The notes under the pieces are model-generated. The model saw nothing but the letters and a program-made list of their open reading frames with translations, made no database searches and was not told the origin of the DNA. Below are positions 8,941 to 18,668 of a stretch of 64,000 nt of DNA, one piece after another. How positions within the stretch are numbered: position 1 is the stretch's first letter; each line of letters opens with the position of its first letter. Origin of the DNA: Ruegeria sp. R14_0 (GTDB taxonomy: Bacteria > Pseudomonadota > Alphaproteobacteria > Rhodobacterales > Rhodobacteraceae); contig NZ_JAGHRC010000007.1 in the NCBI RefSeq assembly GCF_017743975.1, forward strand, positions 62,001 through 126,000. Direction: 5' to 3'. The translations under genes were made by a program, and so were the position numbers.

Positions 8941-9603
8941 ATGAGCCGTATTGCAACCGGAATTTGTGCGGCCGTTGCCGTGGCCGCAGGCGGCTATTGG
9001 CTGTCGCTGTCGAATTCCAACACGACGTATCCGCTGATCAGCAGCGCCGAGGCGCAAGAGGCGGACCTGGACACCTCGACCATCGTCGAGATGACCTTGG
9101 GTGCCGAAGATGCGCCGGTCGAGATCATCGAATATGCGTCCTATACCTGCCCGCATTGCGCGAACTTCCACAACGGGGCGTTCAAGCAGCTCAAGAAGGA
9201 CTTTATCGACACCGGCAAGGTGAAGTTCATATATCGCGAAGTCTATTTTGACCGGTATGGCCTGTGGGCCTCGATGGTGGCGCGGTGTGGCGGACCCGAA
9301 AAGTTCTTTGGCATCTCGGACCTGATCTATCAGGGCCAGTCCGAATGGACCCAAGCCGGTGGTCCCGCCGAAATCGTGGACGAACTGCGCAAGATCGGGC
9401 GACTGGCCGGAATTGACAATGAACAGCTAGAGGCTTGCCTGCAAGACGGTACTCGCGCCCAGACACTGGTGGCCTGGTATCAGGAAAACGCCGAGCGTGA
9501 CGGCGTTCAGGCGACGCCGTCCTTTGTCGTGAACGGCGAGAAGGTCGACAACCAGTCTTACGAAGACTTCAAGGCGCTGATCGAAAACGAACTGGGCAGC
9601 TAA
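8941..9603 (+). CDS. DsbA-family periplasmic thiol oxidoreductase
   Basis: This 220-residue protein has an N-terminal signal peptide or anchor (AAVAVAAGGYWLSL), a thioredoxin-fold core with the active-site CPHC (YTCPHCANFH, near residue 77) and the cis-proline loop QATPSFVVNG. The family (DsbA/BdbD-like, thioredoxin_4) introduces or handles disulfides in exported proteins. Secreted cysteine-containing proteins elsewhere in the window are plausible but unproven clients. The gene follows the DUF721 gene and ends in a hairpin shared with the convergent lpxK. Confidence 0.85.
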   Translation: MSRIATGICAAVAVAAGGYWLSLSNSNTTYPLISSAEAQEADLDTSTIVEMTLGAEDAPVEIIEYASYTCPHCANFHNGAFKQLKKDFIDTGKVKFIYREVYFDRYGLWASMVARCGGPEKFFGISDLIYQGQSEWTQAGGPAEIVDELRKIGRLAGIDNEQLEACLQDGTRAQTLVAWYQENAERDGVQATPSFVVNGEKVDNQSYEDFKALIENELGS

Positions 9604-9611
9604 AAGCCTGC

Positions 9612-9638
9612 GTGACCGGCTCTTGACGGGCCGGTCAC
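9612..9638. terminator. Hairpin between convergent dsbA-like and lpxK genes
   Basis: A perfect 9-bp stem (GTGACCGGC at 9612-9620 with GCCGGTCAC at 9630-9638) fills the space between the two stop codons. It has only a weak T-tract (CTATTTC) on the plus side. It probably serves both strands. Confidence 0.55.
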
Positions 9639-10640
9639 CTATTTCGGCGCTGGGGCGACCTGCAGCAGCATCTGCTTCACCTCATCAGCCGCCTCAATTT
9701 TCAGACGTACCGGTAGTGTAATGACCTTGCTGCGAAACGCGGCGGGTAAGCGCACGGCGTCTTTTTCCGTCGTGACCATCTGCGCGCCCAACAACCGCGC
9801 CTCGTTTTCAAGTCGGGTCATCAAAGCAGGCGTTAGGGGCTGGTGATCGTCCAGCGCCTCGGCTCGCAATAACGTGGACCCTTGCTGGCGCAGCGTTTGA
9901 AAGAACTTCTCGGGATGGCCGATACCCGCAAAGGCGAGTACGGGCGTATCGCTCCAGTCCATGCCGGTTTGCAGAGGCTCAACCGCGCCGGTCACATGCG
10001 CAACCGGCAGTTTCCGACCCCAGCGTTCGGCAAATTGGGCCTGCGCGTCTGAATCGCCCAACGACAAAACCAGATCGGCGCGCTTGAGGCCGATGTCGAC
10101 GGGTTCGCGCAGTGGCCCGGCAGGCAGGCACAAGCCGTTTCCAAATCCGCGCGCTGCATCCACAACGATGACCGAGAAATCCTTGGCCACCGAAGGGTTC
10201 TGAAACCCGTCATCCAATACGATGACCGTCGCTCCGGCCTCAGCCGCGGCCTTTGCGCCGGCAGCGCGGTCCTTTGCGACCCAGACATCGGCAAAAGCGG
10301 CCAGCAAGAGCGGCTCATCCCCCACCTGCGCGGCAGTGTGTTTGCTTGGATCGACGCGCACAGGCCCTTCGAGCGAACCGCCGTGCCCGCGGGTTACAAC
10401 ATGCGTATCATGCCAGGCATCGCGCAATTGCTCGATCATCCAGATGACGGTCGGTGTCTTACCCGTGCCACCCGCGTTCAGATTGCCGATGCAAATGACG
10501 GGAACACCAGGATTAAACCCCGGTTCAGAGGCGATCCGGCGGGCCGTAGCCCCGGCATAGAGCCGCCCGAGCGGCGACAGAATCCGCGCACGAAAATCCA
10601 GCTGGTCCGGCGCTGTGTTCCAGAAATCAGGTGCTCGCAT
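9639..10640 (-). CDS. lpxK: Tetraacyldisaccharide 4'-kinase LpxK
   Basis: LpxK phosphorylates the 4' position of the lipid A disaccharide at the cytoplasmic face of the inner membrane. The 333-residue protein has the family Walker A motif [12 protein letters not shown] near residue 55 and the DDGFQNPS segment with catalytic aspartates. Its start overlaps the end of the WaaA-like gene by 14 bases. It is the last gene of the pmbA > cysQ-like > waaA-like > lpxK operon. Confidence 0.93.
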   Translation of the reverse strand: MRAPDFWNTAPDQLDFRARILSPLGRLYAGATARRIASEPGFNPGVPVICIGNLNAGGTGKTPTVIWMIEQLRDAWHDTHVVTRGHGGSLEGPVRVDPSKHTAAQVGDEPLLLAAFADVWVAKDRAAGAKAAAEAGATVIVLDDGFQNPSVAKDFSVIVVDAARGFGNGLCLPAGPLREPVDIGLKRADLVLSLGDSDAQAQFAERWGRKLPVAHVTGAVEPLQTGMDWSDTPVLAFAGIGHPEKFFQTLRQQGSTLLRAEALDDHQPLTPALMTRLENEARLLGAQMVTTEKDAVRLPAAFRSKVITLPVRLKIEAADEVKQMLLQVAPAPK

Positions 10641-11862
10641 CGCCGCCGCCCCGCTGATCCAGATAGTCCTGCACCAAATCGATCAGGTGATCCGCCTGCG
10701 GGGCACCTTCAGTTACAATCTGCCACCCGGCCAAAGCCATGTTGGCGGCCTGATCCGGTGCCAAAAGCTCGACCACAGCATCGCCCAGTTCGGTGGCGGT
10801 TCTGACCGAACGCGCCGCGCCCGCCCTGTCCAGTTGATCGTAAAGCTGTTGTTGGCCGTGCACAAATGGCCCGTGAATTACGGCTGACCCAAGCGCTGTT
10901 GCGACCAATGGGTCCGCCCCCGCAGCGCCACGCTCAAGAGACGTGCCCATGAAGGTGACAGGAGATACCCTTTGCCACAGCCCCAGATCCTCTGGCGCGG
11001 CGGACAGGATCACTTGTGTCATGTCCTCGATCATACCGCTTTCGTCCCAATTGGTGCAACGAAGGTCCATCGTCTCAAGGCGGCGGTGCAGCGGACCGGC
11101 TTCGGTGATGTCTGCCACGTGCAGCACCAACGCAAGCCGTGGCAGCATGCGCATCGCCTGCCTGTGCGCGCTGAGGACCGAGATGAACTCTTTGTCCTGC
11201 ACCCATGCCGCCAGCCACACGGGTCGGCCGGACAAAGCGTGGTTCACTTCGATCAGTTCATCCTCAGGCCAGGGCCTCGGGTTGGGGCTGATGTGAAGGG
11301 GCGGGGCTTCTTTCACCTTGGTCGAGGAGATGCCAAGTCTGCGTATCTGGCGCGCGCTTTCCGGGGTCGGGCAGATGATCGTGCGAAAGCAGTCGATCGT
11401 GTACCGGGTGATGTCCGGCAGCCAGCGTCCGCCCCGCGCGGTGCGCACATCCGCTTCCGCTTCGATCAGGATCAGGGGGATGCCGCGTTCTTCGGCGCGG
11501 GTGATAACGTTTGGCATAAGGCCGCCGCCGACCCACATTCCGACATCCGGTCGCCAGTGGTCCAGAAACGCGCGTGCTGCCCCGGTCTGTTCGGTCGGCA
11601 GATTGACCAACGGATACCCGCTGTTGGCCCAGCGGGTCAGGTCTGCGTCAGGAGGCGCTGTCAGAACGATCGACAGTGTCGGGCGCGCGTGCTGCAGCCG
11701 TTGGCAAAAGTCGATAATCGCCCGATGCCGCGCATGAGAGTTTATGTGCAGCCACAGAACCTCGCCGTCGGGTCGCGGTATGTCGCGGTAGCTGGCGGCA
11801 TTCTGCATACCCCATGACAGCACGCGATATGCGGCAAGACTTAATGAGCGTGATTTGCTCAT
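10627..11862 (-). CDS. WaaA/KdtA-like glycosyltransferase, divergent
   Basis: This 411-residue protein is related to Kdo transferase, which adds Kdo to lipid A precursor, and its place directly before lpxK supports a lipopolysaccharide role. The overall two-domain plan is visible (LWLHINS near 36, [15 protein letters not shown], then [11 protein letters not shown] and [13 protein letters not shown]). However, the family motif H-x-x-S-V-G-E that carries the catalytic glutamate reads HINSHARHR, and the usual LEPA block reads DPLVATALG. It could be a paralogue with another acceptor or donor, or a non-catalytic form. The ATG at 11862 forms an ATGA overlap with the upstream gene, which argues against the longer frame from 11997. 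Confidence 0.7.
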   Translation of the reverse strand: MSKSRSLSLAAYRVLSWGMQNAASYRDIPRPDGEVLWLHINSHARHRAIIDFCQRLQHARPTLSIVLTAPPDADLTRWANSGYPLVNLPTEQTGAARAFLDHWRPDVGMWVGGGLMPNVITRAEERGIPLILIEAEADVRTARGGRWLPDITRYTIDCFRTIICPTPESARQIRRLGISSTKVKEAPPLHISPNPRPWPEDELIEVNHALSGRPVWLAAWVQDKEFISVLSAHRQAMRMLPRLALVLHVADITEAGPLHRRLETMDLRCTNWDESGMIEDMTQVILSAAPEDLGLWQRVSPVTFMGTSLERGAAGADPLVATALGSAVIHGPFVHGQQQLYDQLDRAGAARSVRTATELGDAVVELLAPDQAANMALAGWQIVTEGAPQADHLIDLVQDYLDQRGGGDAST

Positions 11863-12659
11863 GATGCGATTCCAGGGCTTTCTGGTTCGAGTTTCTCTGA
11901 CAGTAGCCCAAATACTTCTGATCCGGCAGCGATCACACCGTTCAGGCGTGGATGCGGGTTGTTGAACCGCAGCGGCTGCCCGGTCCGGTCCGAGCATTGA
12001 CCGGTGGCCTCGCGGATGATCAGATCACCGGCGGCGATGTCCCATTCCCAGCTGGGCCGGAGTGTCATCATCCCGTCAAATCGCCCTTGCGCGACAAGGG
12101 CCATGCGATAGGCCAGCGACGGGCGATAGTTCCGTTTGAACTCGGGCACTTGCCCGTGACGCCAATGGCGGGGCTGCAAATTCGGTTTCGCGGCCAGAAC
12201 CTCGGCGATTTCAAGCGCGTTGATTGCGCTGACCCGGATCGTTTCACCGTTCAGCGTTGCCCCCTGACCTTTCGCGGCAGCATACAACAGGTCGCGTCGT
12301 GGCAGGTATATCACGGCCGCCGTGACTTCGCCCCGGTCCGCGATGGCCAGAGAATGTGCCCAGGTTCGCGATCCTTCGGCAAAACTGCGGGTGCCGTCGA
12401 TCGGATCAATGATGAACACGCGATCCCTGGCAAGCCGGTCCGCGGAATCTTCGGTCTCTTCGCTCAGCCAGCCATAGCCCGGTCGCGCGGCGGGCAGCTT
12501 TTGCTCCAGCATCGCGTTCACAGCCAGATCAGCCTCGGTTACGGGACCGGCACCGTCAGGTTTGTCCCAACGCTGCGCAGTGCTGCCGGAATACCGTGTG
12601 GCGATCTTTCCCGCCTCAAGAGCGGCCTCTGTCAGCAGGTGCAGGTCAGTTGCCGGCAA
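11859..12659 (-). CDS. cysQ: Inositol monophosphatase-family phosphatase (CysQ-like)
   Basis: This 266-residue enzyme belongs to the Mg-dependent, Li-sensitive phosphatase family. Motif A is DPIDGTRSF near residue 85, with the earlier metal ligand in WLSEETED; motif B is WEWDIAAGDLI near residue 210. CysQ hydrolyses 3'-phosphoadenosine 5'-phosphate, but related enzymes act on inositol phosphates, so the substrate is uncertain. Its start overlaps pmbA by 14 bases and its stop overlaps the WaaA-like start by four. Confidence 0.8.
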   Translation of the reverse strand: MPATDLHLLTEAALEAGKIATRYSGSTAQRWDKPDGAGPVTEADLAVNAMLEQKLPAARPGYGWLSEETEDSADRLARDRVFIIDPIDGTRSFAEGSRTWAHSLAIADRGEVTAAVIYLPRRDLLYAAAKGQGATLNGETIRVSAINALEIAEVLAAKPNLQPRHWRHGQVPEFKRNYRPSLAYRMALVAQGRFDGMMTLRPSWEWDIAAGDLIIREATGQCSDRTGQPLRFNNPHPRLNGVIAAGSEVFGLLSEKLEPESPGIAS

Positions 12660-13992
12660 GTGTCATTCCTTCGATCAGAACCGAGGGCACAACGCGGGAC
12701 AGATAGGTGCGTGCGTCATTGGCGGGGATTATACGTTTGAGCATGTCGCGCAAGTTCCCCGCGATGGTGCATTCGTTGACCGGATGCGTGATCTCTCCGT
12801 TCTCGACCCAGAACCCCGAGGCCCCACGCGAGTAGTCGCCGGTATTGGGGTTGATTGTCGATCCGATCATCGAGGTGACAAGCAGCCCCGTACCCATGTC
12901 GCGCAGCAAATCGGCCCGGCTGCTCTCGCCTTGTGTCAGGCTCAGGTTCCAGTTGCTGGGCGATGGCGGTCCCGAGACGCCGCGTGCGGCGTTGCCGGTT
13001 GAAGCCATGTCCAGCTTGCGCCCGCTGGACAGGTCCAGCGTCCAGCCGGTCAGTACGCCATTCTCGACGATCGCCCTGCGCTGCGTCGGCAGGCCCTCTG
13101 CATCAAACGGTCGAGAGCCCGAAATGCGTGGACGGTGTGGGTCTTCGATCAGAGACAGATGTTCGGGCAGCACCTGCGCACCCAGACTGTCTTTAAGCCA
13201 TGAGGCGCCGCGGGCAATGGCCGCGCCGTTGCTGGCCGCAAGCAGATGGCCGATCAACGAAGATGAGATGCGTTCGTCAAACAGAACCGGGAAAGCTCCG
13301 GTGGCTGGCTTCTGGGCGCCGACCAAAGCAACAGCGCGCTCGCCCGCGCTCTGGCCAATTTCGTCTGCGCTGCGCAGGTCGCTTTGGAAGGTGCGGCTGT
13401 CGCCGTCATAATCCCGCTCCATCCCGGTTCCTTCGCCCGAAATGGCAACACACGAGGTCGAGCGACTGCTGCGGGCATAGCCACCAGAAAAGCCGTTCGT
13501 GGCGGCCAGATGGACCCTGTGCGTGCCATAGGCCGCGGCGGCATCAGAGACTTGTGAAACGCCGTGAACCGCCAGAGCCGCAGCTTCGGCAGTCAAAGCG
13601 TCCTGCATCAAAGCGTCTGCCGAAGGTTCCGGTGTTGGATCGAACTGCTCAAGCGCGTCGATGTCCCAGTCTTTGGCCAACTGCCGGGGATCGGCCAGAC
13701 CGGTGAACGGGTCTTCGGGCGCTTCACTGGCCATGGCAACTGCACGTTGCGCCATCGCCGTCAGCGTTTCAGGACGGCTGTCCGAACTTGAGACGATTGC
13801 CTGACGTTTTCCCAAAAAGACGCGAAGCCCCAGATCAGTGCCTTCGGACCTTTCCGCATGCTCCAGCGCTCCACCGCGCACTTCGACCGAAACCGACGTG
13901 CCGTCCACGACAATCGCATCCGCAGCTTCGGCCCCGGCTTTGCGGGCCGCGTCCAGCAATTCATGGCTGATTTCTTCGGGTGTGCGGGTCAT
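12646..13992 (-). CDS. pmbA: TldD/PmbA-family protease component PmbA
   Basis: PmbA (TldE) pairs with TldD to form a metalloprotease that degrades unfolded peptides and matures some ribosomal peptides. The 448-residue length fits. Typical segments are GLRVFLGKRQAIVSSSD in the N-terminal domain, ASTGNAARGVSG, and the C-terminal SRGASGFWVENGEITHPV. GGAGG five bases before the ATG at 13992 supports the start. It is the first gene of the lipid A-linked operon ending in lpxK. No tldD is present in the window. Confidence 0.9.
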   Translation of the reverse strand: MTRTPEEISHELLDAARKAGAEAADAIVVDGTSVSVEVRGGALEHAERSEGTDLGLRVFLGKRQAIVSSSDSRPETLTAMAQRAVAMASEAPEDPFTGLADPRQLAKDWDIDALEQFDPTPEPSADALMQDALTAEAAALAVHGVSQVSDAAAAYGTHRVHLAATNGFSGGYARSSRSTSCVAISGEGTGMERDYDGDSRTFQSDLRSADEIGQSAGERAVALVGAQKPATGAFPVLFDERISSSLIGHLLAASNGAAIARGASWLKDSLGAQVLPEHLSLIEDPHRPRISGSRPFDAEGLPTQRRAIVENGVLTGWTLDLSSGRKLDMASTGNAARGVSGPPSPSNWNLSLTQGESSRADLLRDMGTGLLVTSMIGSTINPNTGDYSRGASGFWVENGEITHPVNECTIAGNLRDMLKRIIPANDARTYLSRVVPSVLIEGMTLAGN

Positions 13993-14203
13993 GTGGCCTC
14001 CGGTATGGTTGCATTTGACCTAGCCTTCCGCTTCGCGTCTCGCAAGGGCTACCGGGGAAAGCAATCACATGGGTTTTGCCTCACTCTGCAAAATCCCGGC
14101 ATCTGCTATCAACACACGGTTCCTTGATTGAGGTTTTTCACTACTTGTTCAATAAAGTCAGGGCTCCTTGATTTTGAGGCAACACGAACGGGCAGTGACC
14201 AAT

Positions 14204-14884
14204 ATGCATGACAATCTAAGCCTGCGCGGCGTTGAGATACCCGACGACCCGCAGATTATTACCCAGAAAGTCAAACGATCCATCCTTGCCGAGCGTTACG
14301 AAAAGGACGAGGTCAACGGGCTGCCAAAGTTCATCGATCCCAAGGACAGAGTTGTCGAACTTGGGGCGGGGATCGGCTTTGTTTCCTCTTTTCTGGTCAC
14401 GCAAATGGGTGTGCGGCACGTCATGTGTATCGAGGCCAATCCGGTCCTGTGCGGCTTTATCGGCCGCGTGCATGAGGCCAATGACATTTCGGGCGTAGAC
14501 GTCCTGAATGCCGTCGCACGGACCGATGGGCAGGAAACGGGAACTGCCAGATTCTATGTGCGGGAACCGTTTTGGTCATCGTCTCTGGATCAGTCGCCGG
14601 ACTATGTGAAAGAGATCGACGTTCCCGAACATCAATTGTCCGATCTTTTGCGCGACTTCGACGCCAATGTTCTGATCGTCGACATTGAAGGGGGCGAGGC
14701 GCATTTGTTCGACGGGGCAGACCTTGCGAACGTGCAGAAAGTCTACCTTGAGGTGCACACGCGCAAGATTGGTATGCGCGGTATCAAAAAGTGTTTTGAT
14801 GATTTGTCAGCGCTTGGGTTTGCATATGATCAGCGCGTCAGCTGCGGCGGCTCGGTCTTGTTTCGACGCGTTCGCGGCCGCTAG
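14204..14884 (+). CDS. FkbM-family methyltransferase
   Basis: This 226-residue protein has the AdoMet-binding motif VVELGAGIGFVSSFL near residue 53, an acidic strand end (CIEANP), and the family's late motif VLIVDIEGGEAHLFDGAD. FkbM-type enzymes usually methylate hydroxyl groups on sugars or natural products; the substrate here is unknown. An in-frame TTG at 14168 would add 12 residues, and neither start has a strong ribosome site. The gene is isolated, with pmbA divergent upstream and a convergent DUF2125 gene downstream. Confidence 0.8.
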   Translation: MHDNLSLRGVEIPDDPQIITQKVKRSILAERYEKDEVNGLPKFIDPKDRVVELGAGIGFVSSFLVTQMGVRHVMCIEANPVLCGFIGRVHEANDISGVDVLNAVARTDGQETGTARFYVREPFWSSSLDQSPDYVKEIDVPEHQLSDLLRDFDANVLIVDIEGGEAHLFDGADLANVQKVYLEVHTRKIGMRGIKKCFDDLSALGFAYDQRVSCGGSVLFRRVRGR

Positions 14885-14892
14885 CAAGGGTT

Positions 14893-14917
14893 GGGAAGGC
14901 AGCAGTGCCGCCTTCCC
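14893..14917. terminator. Hairpin between convergent FkbM and DUF2125 genes
   Basis: An 8-bp perfect stem (GGGAAGGC with GCCTTCCC, 9-base loop) lies between two facing stop codons. It lacks a T-run on either strand, so it is only a possible terminator. Confidence 0.35.
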
Positions 14918-14923
14918 GCATGA

Positions 14924-16447
14924 TTACTTGATGCGTTGGCCGTTCGCCAGAATCTGACCGTCCGCAGTGAATTCGATTTCCGAATTCAGCGTGTCTGGCG
15001 CGTCACCAGGCACTGCCATCAGCCCCATCATCATCCGTGCGCCCATTGCATCGCTATCGGATACCAGCCCCATACCAATCAGCTTGTCGATCAGAGCGTT
15101 GGCACCCACCAGCGTCAGCTTGGCCACACCGGTCGGTGTGGGCATGCCACCGAACTCTTCGGTATTTGTGTTGTCGAAGGTGAAATCGCCTTCACCGGTC
15201 AATTTCGCTCCGACCAAAGAGACAAGCAGTTCATTGATCTTGAGCGAGTGCAGTTCGCCCGGCTCCAACTCCGACGCATCCAGTTCTTCAACTGCGGCCG
15301 GATCAAAGATGTTCATCAGTACTTTGGCGGTTCCGGTGGCGTCCAGTGCAATGGTCGCGGGGTCACGCGGCAGGGCCTCTGCCGGGTCAAACATGCTCCA
15401 CAACACGTCCGACATGGTGAAATCGGTCAGGTTCATTGCAAAGCCGAACGGTTGGATTTCTTCGGATTCCTGAATAGGAATCTCGAATTTGAAACCGGCG
15501 TTCTCCATGGCGATTTCGATCGGGAAGGGCAAGTCGGCCGTGGTCACAGCAACCTTTGCGCTGTTTTGTTCGATATCATAAGCAAGACGCTCAGCGTCGA
15601 TGCTGGCACCGAACTTGCCGCCTTGGGATTCGCTGCCGACCGAGAAGGCCTCTCCTTCGCTGGTTCCGGCCATCGCGGTCTGGCCAGACCCATAGGTGAA
15701 CAGCCCCGAGAATGAGAAGCCTGCTTTGTAAAAGGCTTCGGGGTCCGAGATGTCGAAATCAGACGGGATAACGTTTGTGCCTTCAAACGCCAGATCGCTC
15801 ATCGAGCCGTCGATCTTGCCGGTGTCGTCGCTTTCGGGGTCCTGGAACGCCAGATCGTATGTCAGGCCCGCCGCGGTAAATGTCTGGTCGACGTCACGGT
15901 TCTCGCCAATCTTCATGCGAGAACTGCCAGACAGATCGGTCATGCCAACATTCACGGCAAGCGCATCGCCGGGCATTTCTTCGCCGTCTACGGTCACGCC
16001 GTTCAGTTTGATCCCCAGAGCGTCGGCCGAATAGTCATAGGTCATGTCCTCTTTCGAGCCGGAAACGACCATAGTCATACCCGTTTGCGAATAGTCGATG
16101 TTGACCGAGAACTCCTCACCCTCGCCTTCGCCGGATACGGTCATCGGGAAACTCTCGGGGAAGCCAATGTTGACCGTGCCGTCGCCGTTTTCAGTCAGCG
16201 TCATTTCAGGAACGACCATGCGGAAGGTTGCGTCCTCTTCCGGGATGTCCATCGAGACCGTCATGTCGGCAATTGTGGTGACATCGCCTGCAACGGATTC
16301 GCTGCCCGAAACGGTGTACCCCATCTGACCCAGATAGGCTTTCCAGTCATTCCAGACATCCTGTGAGGTCAGATCGGCAAGAGCGCCTTGTGTGATAACG
16401 GCATAAGCCAAAACAGCACCGCAGCTGCGGCGAAGGAAAACGGACAT
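14924..16447 (-). CDS. DUF2125 secreted protein
   Basis: This 507-residue protein has a signal peptide (about residues 1-24, ending QGALA) and a long acidic beta-rich mature region with many Asp-Gly and Thr-Val repeats, poor in cysteine. Its length and pattern match the DUF2125 proteins of Rhodobacteraceae, whose function is not known. It is presumably periplasmic or outer-membrane associated. AAGGG seven bases before the ATG at 16447 supports the start. It is transcribed divergently from the SDR cassette with 138 bases between. Confidence 0.75.
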   Translation of the reverse strand: MSVFLRRSCGAVLAYAVITQGALADLTSQDVWNDWKAYLGQMGYTVSGSESVAGDVTTIADMTVSMDIPEEDATFRMVVPEMTLTENGDGTVNIGFPESFPMTVSGEGEGEEFSVNIDYSQTGMTMVVSGSKEDMTYDYSADALGIKLNGVTVDGEEMPGDALAVNVGMTDLSGSSRMKIGENRDVDQTFTAAGLTYDLAFQDPESDDTGKIDGSMSDLAFEGTNVIPSDFDISDPEAFYKAGFSFSGLFTYGSGQTAMAGTSEGEAFSVGSESQGGKFGASIDAERLAYDIEQNSAKVAVTTADLPFPIEIAMENAGFKFEIPIQESEEIQPFGFAMNLTDFTMSDVLWSMFDPAEALPRDPATIALDATGTAKVLMNIFDPAAVEELDASELEPGELHSLKINELLVSLVGAKLTGEGDFTFDNTNTEEFGGMPTPTGVAKLTLVGANALIDKLIGMGLVSDSDAMGARMMMGLMAVPGDAPDTLNSEIEFTADGQILANGQRIK

Positions 16448-16585
16448 TACAGTACCCTTCTAGATAAATTTGCCGGCATCGTCGTGGTTGTGGACCCGGG
16501 CGTCAAGGGGCAAGGACTGGACCATTTCCCCATTGACGGGGTAGAGATTCACACAATTTCAAGCCGATGGAGGTAAAGGAACCTA

Positions 16586-17329
16586 ATGCAGGGAAAAACC
16601 GTACTGATAACTGGGGCCAGCCGGGGCATCGGAGCTGAGGCCGGGCGCGAATTTGCCGCAGCCGGAGCGAACGTGGCGCTGGTCGCCCGCAGCCGGGATC
16701 GGATCGATGCGCTGGCCGCTGCGCTGGGTGACAACGCAATCGCGTTGCAATGCGACGTCAGTGATTTTGCGCAAGTTGAACAAGCGGTCGCGGATTGTGT
16801 TGATCGGTTCGGTGGGCTGGATGTTCTGGTCGGAAATGCCGGTGTCATCGATCCGATCTTTCACATGACAAACGCCGATGTCGCAGCCTGGGACAAGGCG
16901 ATCGACATCAATCTGAAGGGCGTCTTCTACGGAATGCGTGCCGCTCTGCCCATCATGCGTGCAGCGGGGGGTGGTACGATCCTGACCGTATCTTCCGGCG
17001 CGGCCTCGAACCCGGTTGAGGCTTGGAGCCACTATTGCGCCTCGAAAGCTGGGGCGAAGATGCTGACGGAATGCCTGCACCTAGAGGAATCAATCCACGG
17101 CATCCGCGCCATGGGTCTTTCGCCGGGCACGGTGGCGACCGAAATGCAGCGTGTCATCAAGGCCAGCGGTATCAATGCGGTCAGCCAACTGGATTGGAGT
17201 GACCATATCCCGGCGGACTGGCCCGCGAAGGCGTTGTTGTGGATGTGCACGGCGGATGCGGATGAGTTTCTGGGCACTGAAATTTCGCTGCGGCGCGAGG
17301 ACATACGACAAAGGGTTGGACTGACGTGA
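16586..17329 (+). CDS. Short-chain dehydrogenase/reductase
   Basis: This 247-residue classical SDR has TGASRGIG at residues 9-16 for NAD(P) binding, NAG near 84, the catalytic Ser in LTVSSGA and YCASK with the catalytic Tyr and Lys. Basic residues after the second strand (VARSRDR) suggest NADP preference. The substrate is unknown. It begins a three-gene cassette: its TGA overlaps the GTG start of the crotonase gene by four bases (GTGA), so translation is likely coupled. Confidence 0.88.
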   Translation: MQGKTVLITGASRGIGAEAGREFAAAGANVALVARSRDRIDALAAALGDNAIALQCDVSDFAQVEQAVADCVDRFGGLDVLVGNAGVIDPIFHMTNADVAAWDKAIDINLKGVFYGMRAALPIMRAAGGGTILTVSSGAASNPVEAWSHYCASKAGAKMLTECLHLEESIHGIRAMGLSPGTVATEMQRVIKASGINAVSQLDWSDHIPADWPAKALLWMCTADADEFLGTEISLRREDIRQRVGLT

Positions 17330-17934
17330 TCGAGCTGAACAAAGAAGATGGGTTGTGGATCGTCACGCTGAACAACCCCGGTAAGGCCAATGCCCTGACC
17401 GGAGCGATGCTGACCGAGTTGGCCGAGATTGCCGAAGCTGCAACCGAGGCCCGCGCGTTGATCCTGACCGGAGCAGGCAGCGTATTCAGCGCCGGGGCCG
17501 ACCTGGCCGAGGCGCGTACCGGGCTTGCGACCTCGGACGTGTGGGAGCGTTTGTCCGGCGCGATCGCAGCGCTGCCGTGCCTGACGGTTGCTGCTTTGAA
17601 CGGAACCCTTGCTGGCGGCGCAAATGGCATGGTGCTGGCCTGCGACCTTCGCATCGCCGTCCCATCGGCCAAGTTCTTCTATCCCGTCATGAAGCTGGGG
17701 TTCTTGCCCCAACCCTCTGACCCTGCGCGCATGGCGGCCCTGATCGGTCCGGCCCGCACCAAAATGATCCTGATGGCCGGGCAAAAGATAACAGCCGACG
17801 AGGCTTATGTTTTTGGGTTGGTAGACCGCGTTGTGGCCCCTGATGAGTTGATGCAGACGGCCCGTGATCTTGTCGCTGACAGCATTGCTGCAGAACCACG
17901 GATCGCGGCTGGCATCGCCGAGCTCTGCGCATGA
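17326..17934 (+). CDS. Crotonase-fold protein (enoyl-CoA hydratase family) lacking the usual glutamates
   Basis: This short 202-residue member of the enoyl-CoA hydratase/isomerase family has the SAGADLAEA oxyanion-hole segment and the GTLAGGANGMVLACD helix. The two glutamates used by true hydratases are missing: GG-x-C-E reads GGANG and the P-E-I-x-L-G segment reads PVMKLG. It therefore probably catalyses something other than hydration, or has lost activity. Start GTG and stop TGA both overlap neighbours by four bases, tying it to the SDR and VOC genes. Confidence 0.82.
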   Translation: MIELNKEDGLWIVTLNNPGKANALTGAMLTELAEIAEAATEARALILTGAGSVFSAGADLAEARTGLATSDVWERLSGAIAALPCLTVAALNGTLAGGANGMVLACDLRIAVPSAKFFYPVMKLGFLPQPSDPARMAALIGPARTKMILMAGQKITADEAYVFGLVDRVVAPDELMQTARDLVADSIAAEPRIAAGIAELCA

Positions 17935-18668
17935 GGTTGTCTGGTTTGCGGCTGCGCGTCGCTGATACCGAGAAACTGGCAGCGTTCTACACGGGTGTTC
18001 TGGGCATGTCGGTTAAGCAACAAGGGGTCAGCCTGCGGGTGGGCTATCCGGGGCAGGATGCCGATTTGCTTTTGATGCCTGGTGGCGGGGGCTACACGCA
18101 TGACACAGGCCAGCGCTACTGGAAGATCGGGATCACAGTGCCAGATGTCGATCTGGCGGCCGCGTTCCTGCGCGGCAAAGGGATCGAAGTCTCGGACCCC
18201 AAGCAATTTCTGGACATCGGCTATATGTGCCACCTCAAAGACCCCGAGGGCTTTGTGATTGAATTGCTGCAGCACGATTTCGAAGGGAACCGTCCGGAAA
18301 ATGCTGCGGACCCCGATGCGCCCTTTGCCGAGGCCTGCATCGGCCAGATCACTCTGCGCACCGGATATATTGCAGCAGAAGATGCGTTTTGTCGGGCGCA
18401 GGGCATGCGTCTGCTTTCAATGCAGGATGTCGCGCCATACGGATTCGACCTGCATTTTTACGCTTTCACTGACGACGTGCCGCCAAACGCCGATCTGTGG
18501 GCCGTGGAGAATCGCGAGTGGCTTTGGAAACGCGCCTATACAACGCTCGAATTTCAGCACGTCGCAGGTGCCCGGTTTGCCAACGTGCCGGATTATCGCG
18601 GGTTAGAGGTTGAGGGGCTTGCTGCACCCACGCGGGATGCCTTTGGTGATCCGGTAAATCCCGGCTGA
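17931..18668 (+). CDS. VOC (glyoxalase/dioxygenase) superfamily protein
   Basis: This 245-residue protein has two vicinal-oxygen-chelate modules. The first begins LRLRVADTEKLAAFYTGVLG and contains KDPEGFVIELLQ with a likely metal-binding glutamate; the second starts near residue 130 (GQITLRTG) and is more degenerate. The family includes glyoxalases, extradiol dioxygenases and epimerases. Function cannot be chosen from sequence alone. It is translationally coupled to the crotonase gene and abuts the convergent HNH gene with no gap. Confidence 0.78.
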   Translation: MRLSGLRLRVADTEKLAAFYTGVLGMSVKQQGVSLRVGYPGQDADLLLMPGGGGYTHDTGQRYWKIGITVPDVDLAAAFLRGKGIEVSDPKQFLDIGYMCHLKDPEGFVIELLQHDFEGNRPENAADPDAPFAEACIGQITLRTGYIAAEDAFCRAQGMRLLSMQDVAPYGFDLHFYAFTDDVPPNADLWAVENREWLWKRAYTTLEFQHVAGARFANVPDYRGLEVEGLAAPTRDAFGDPVNPG

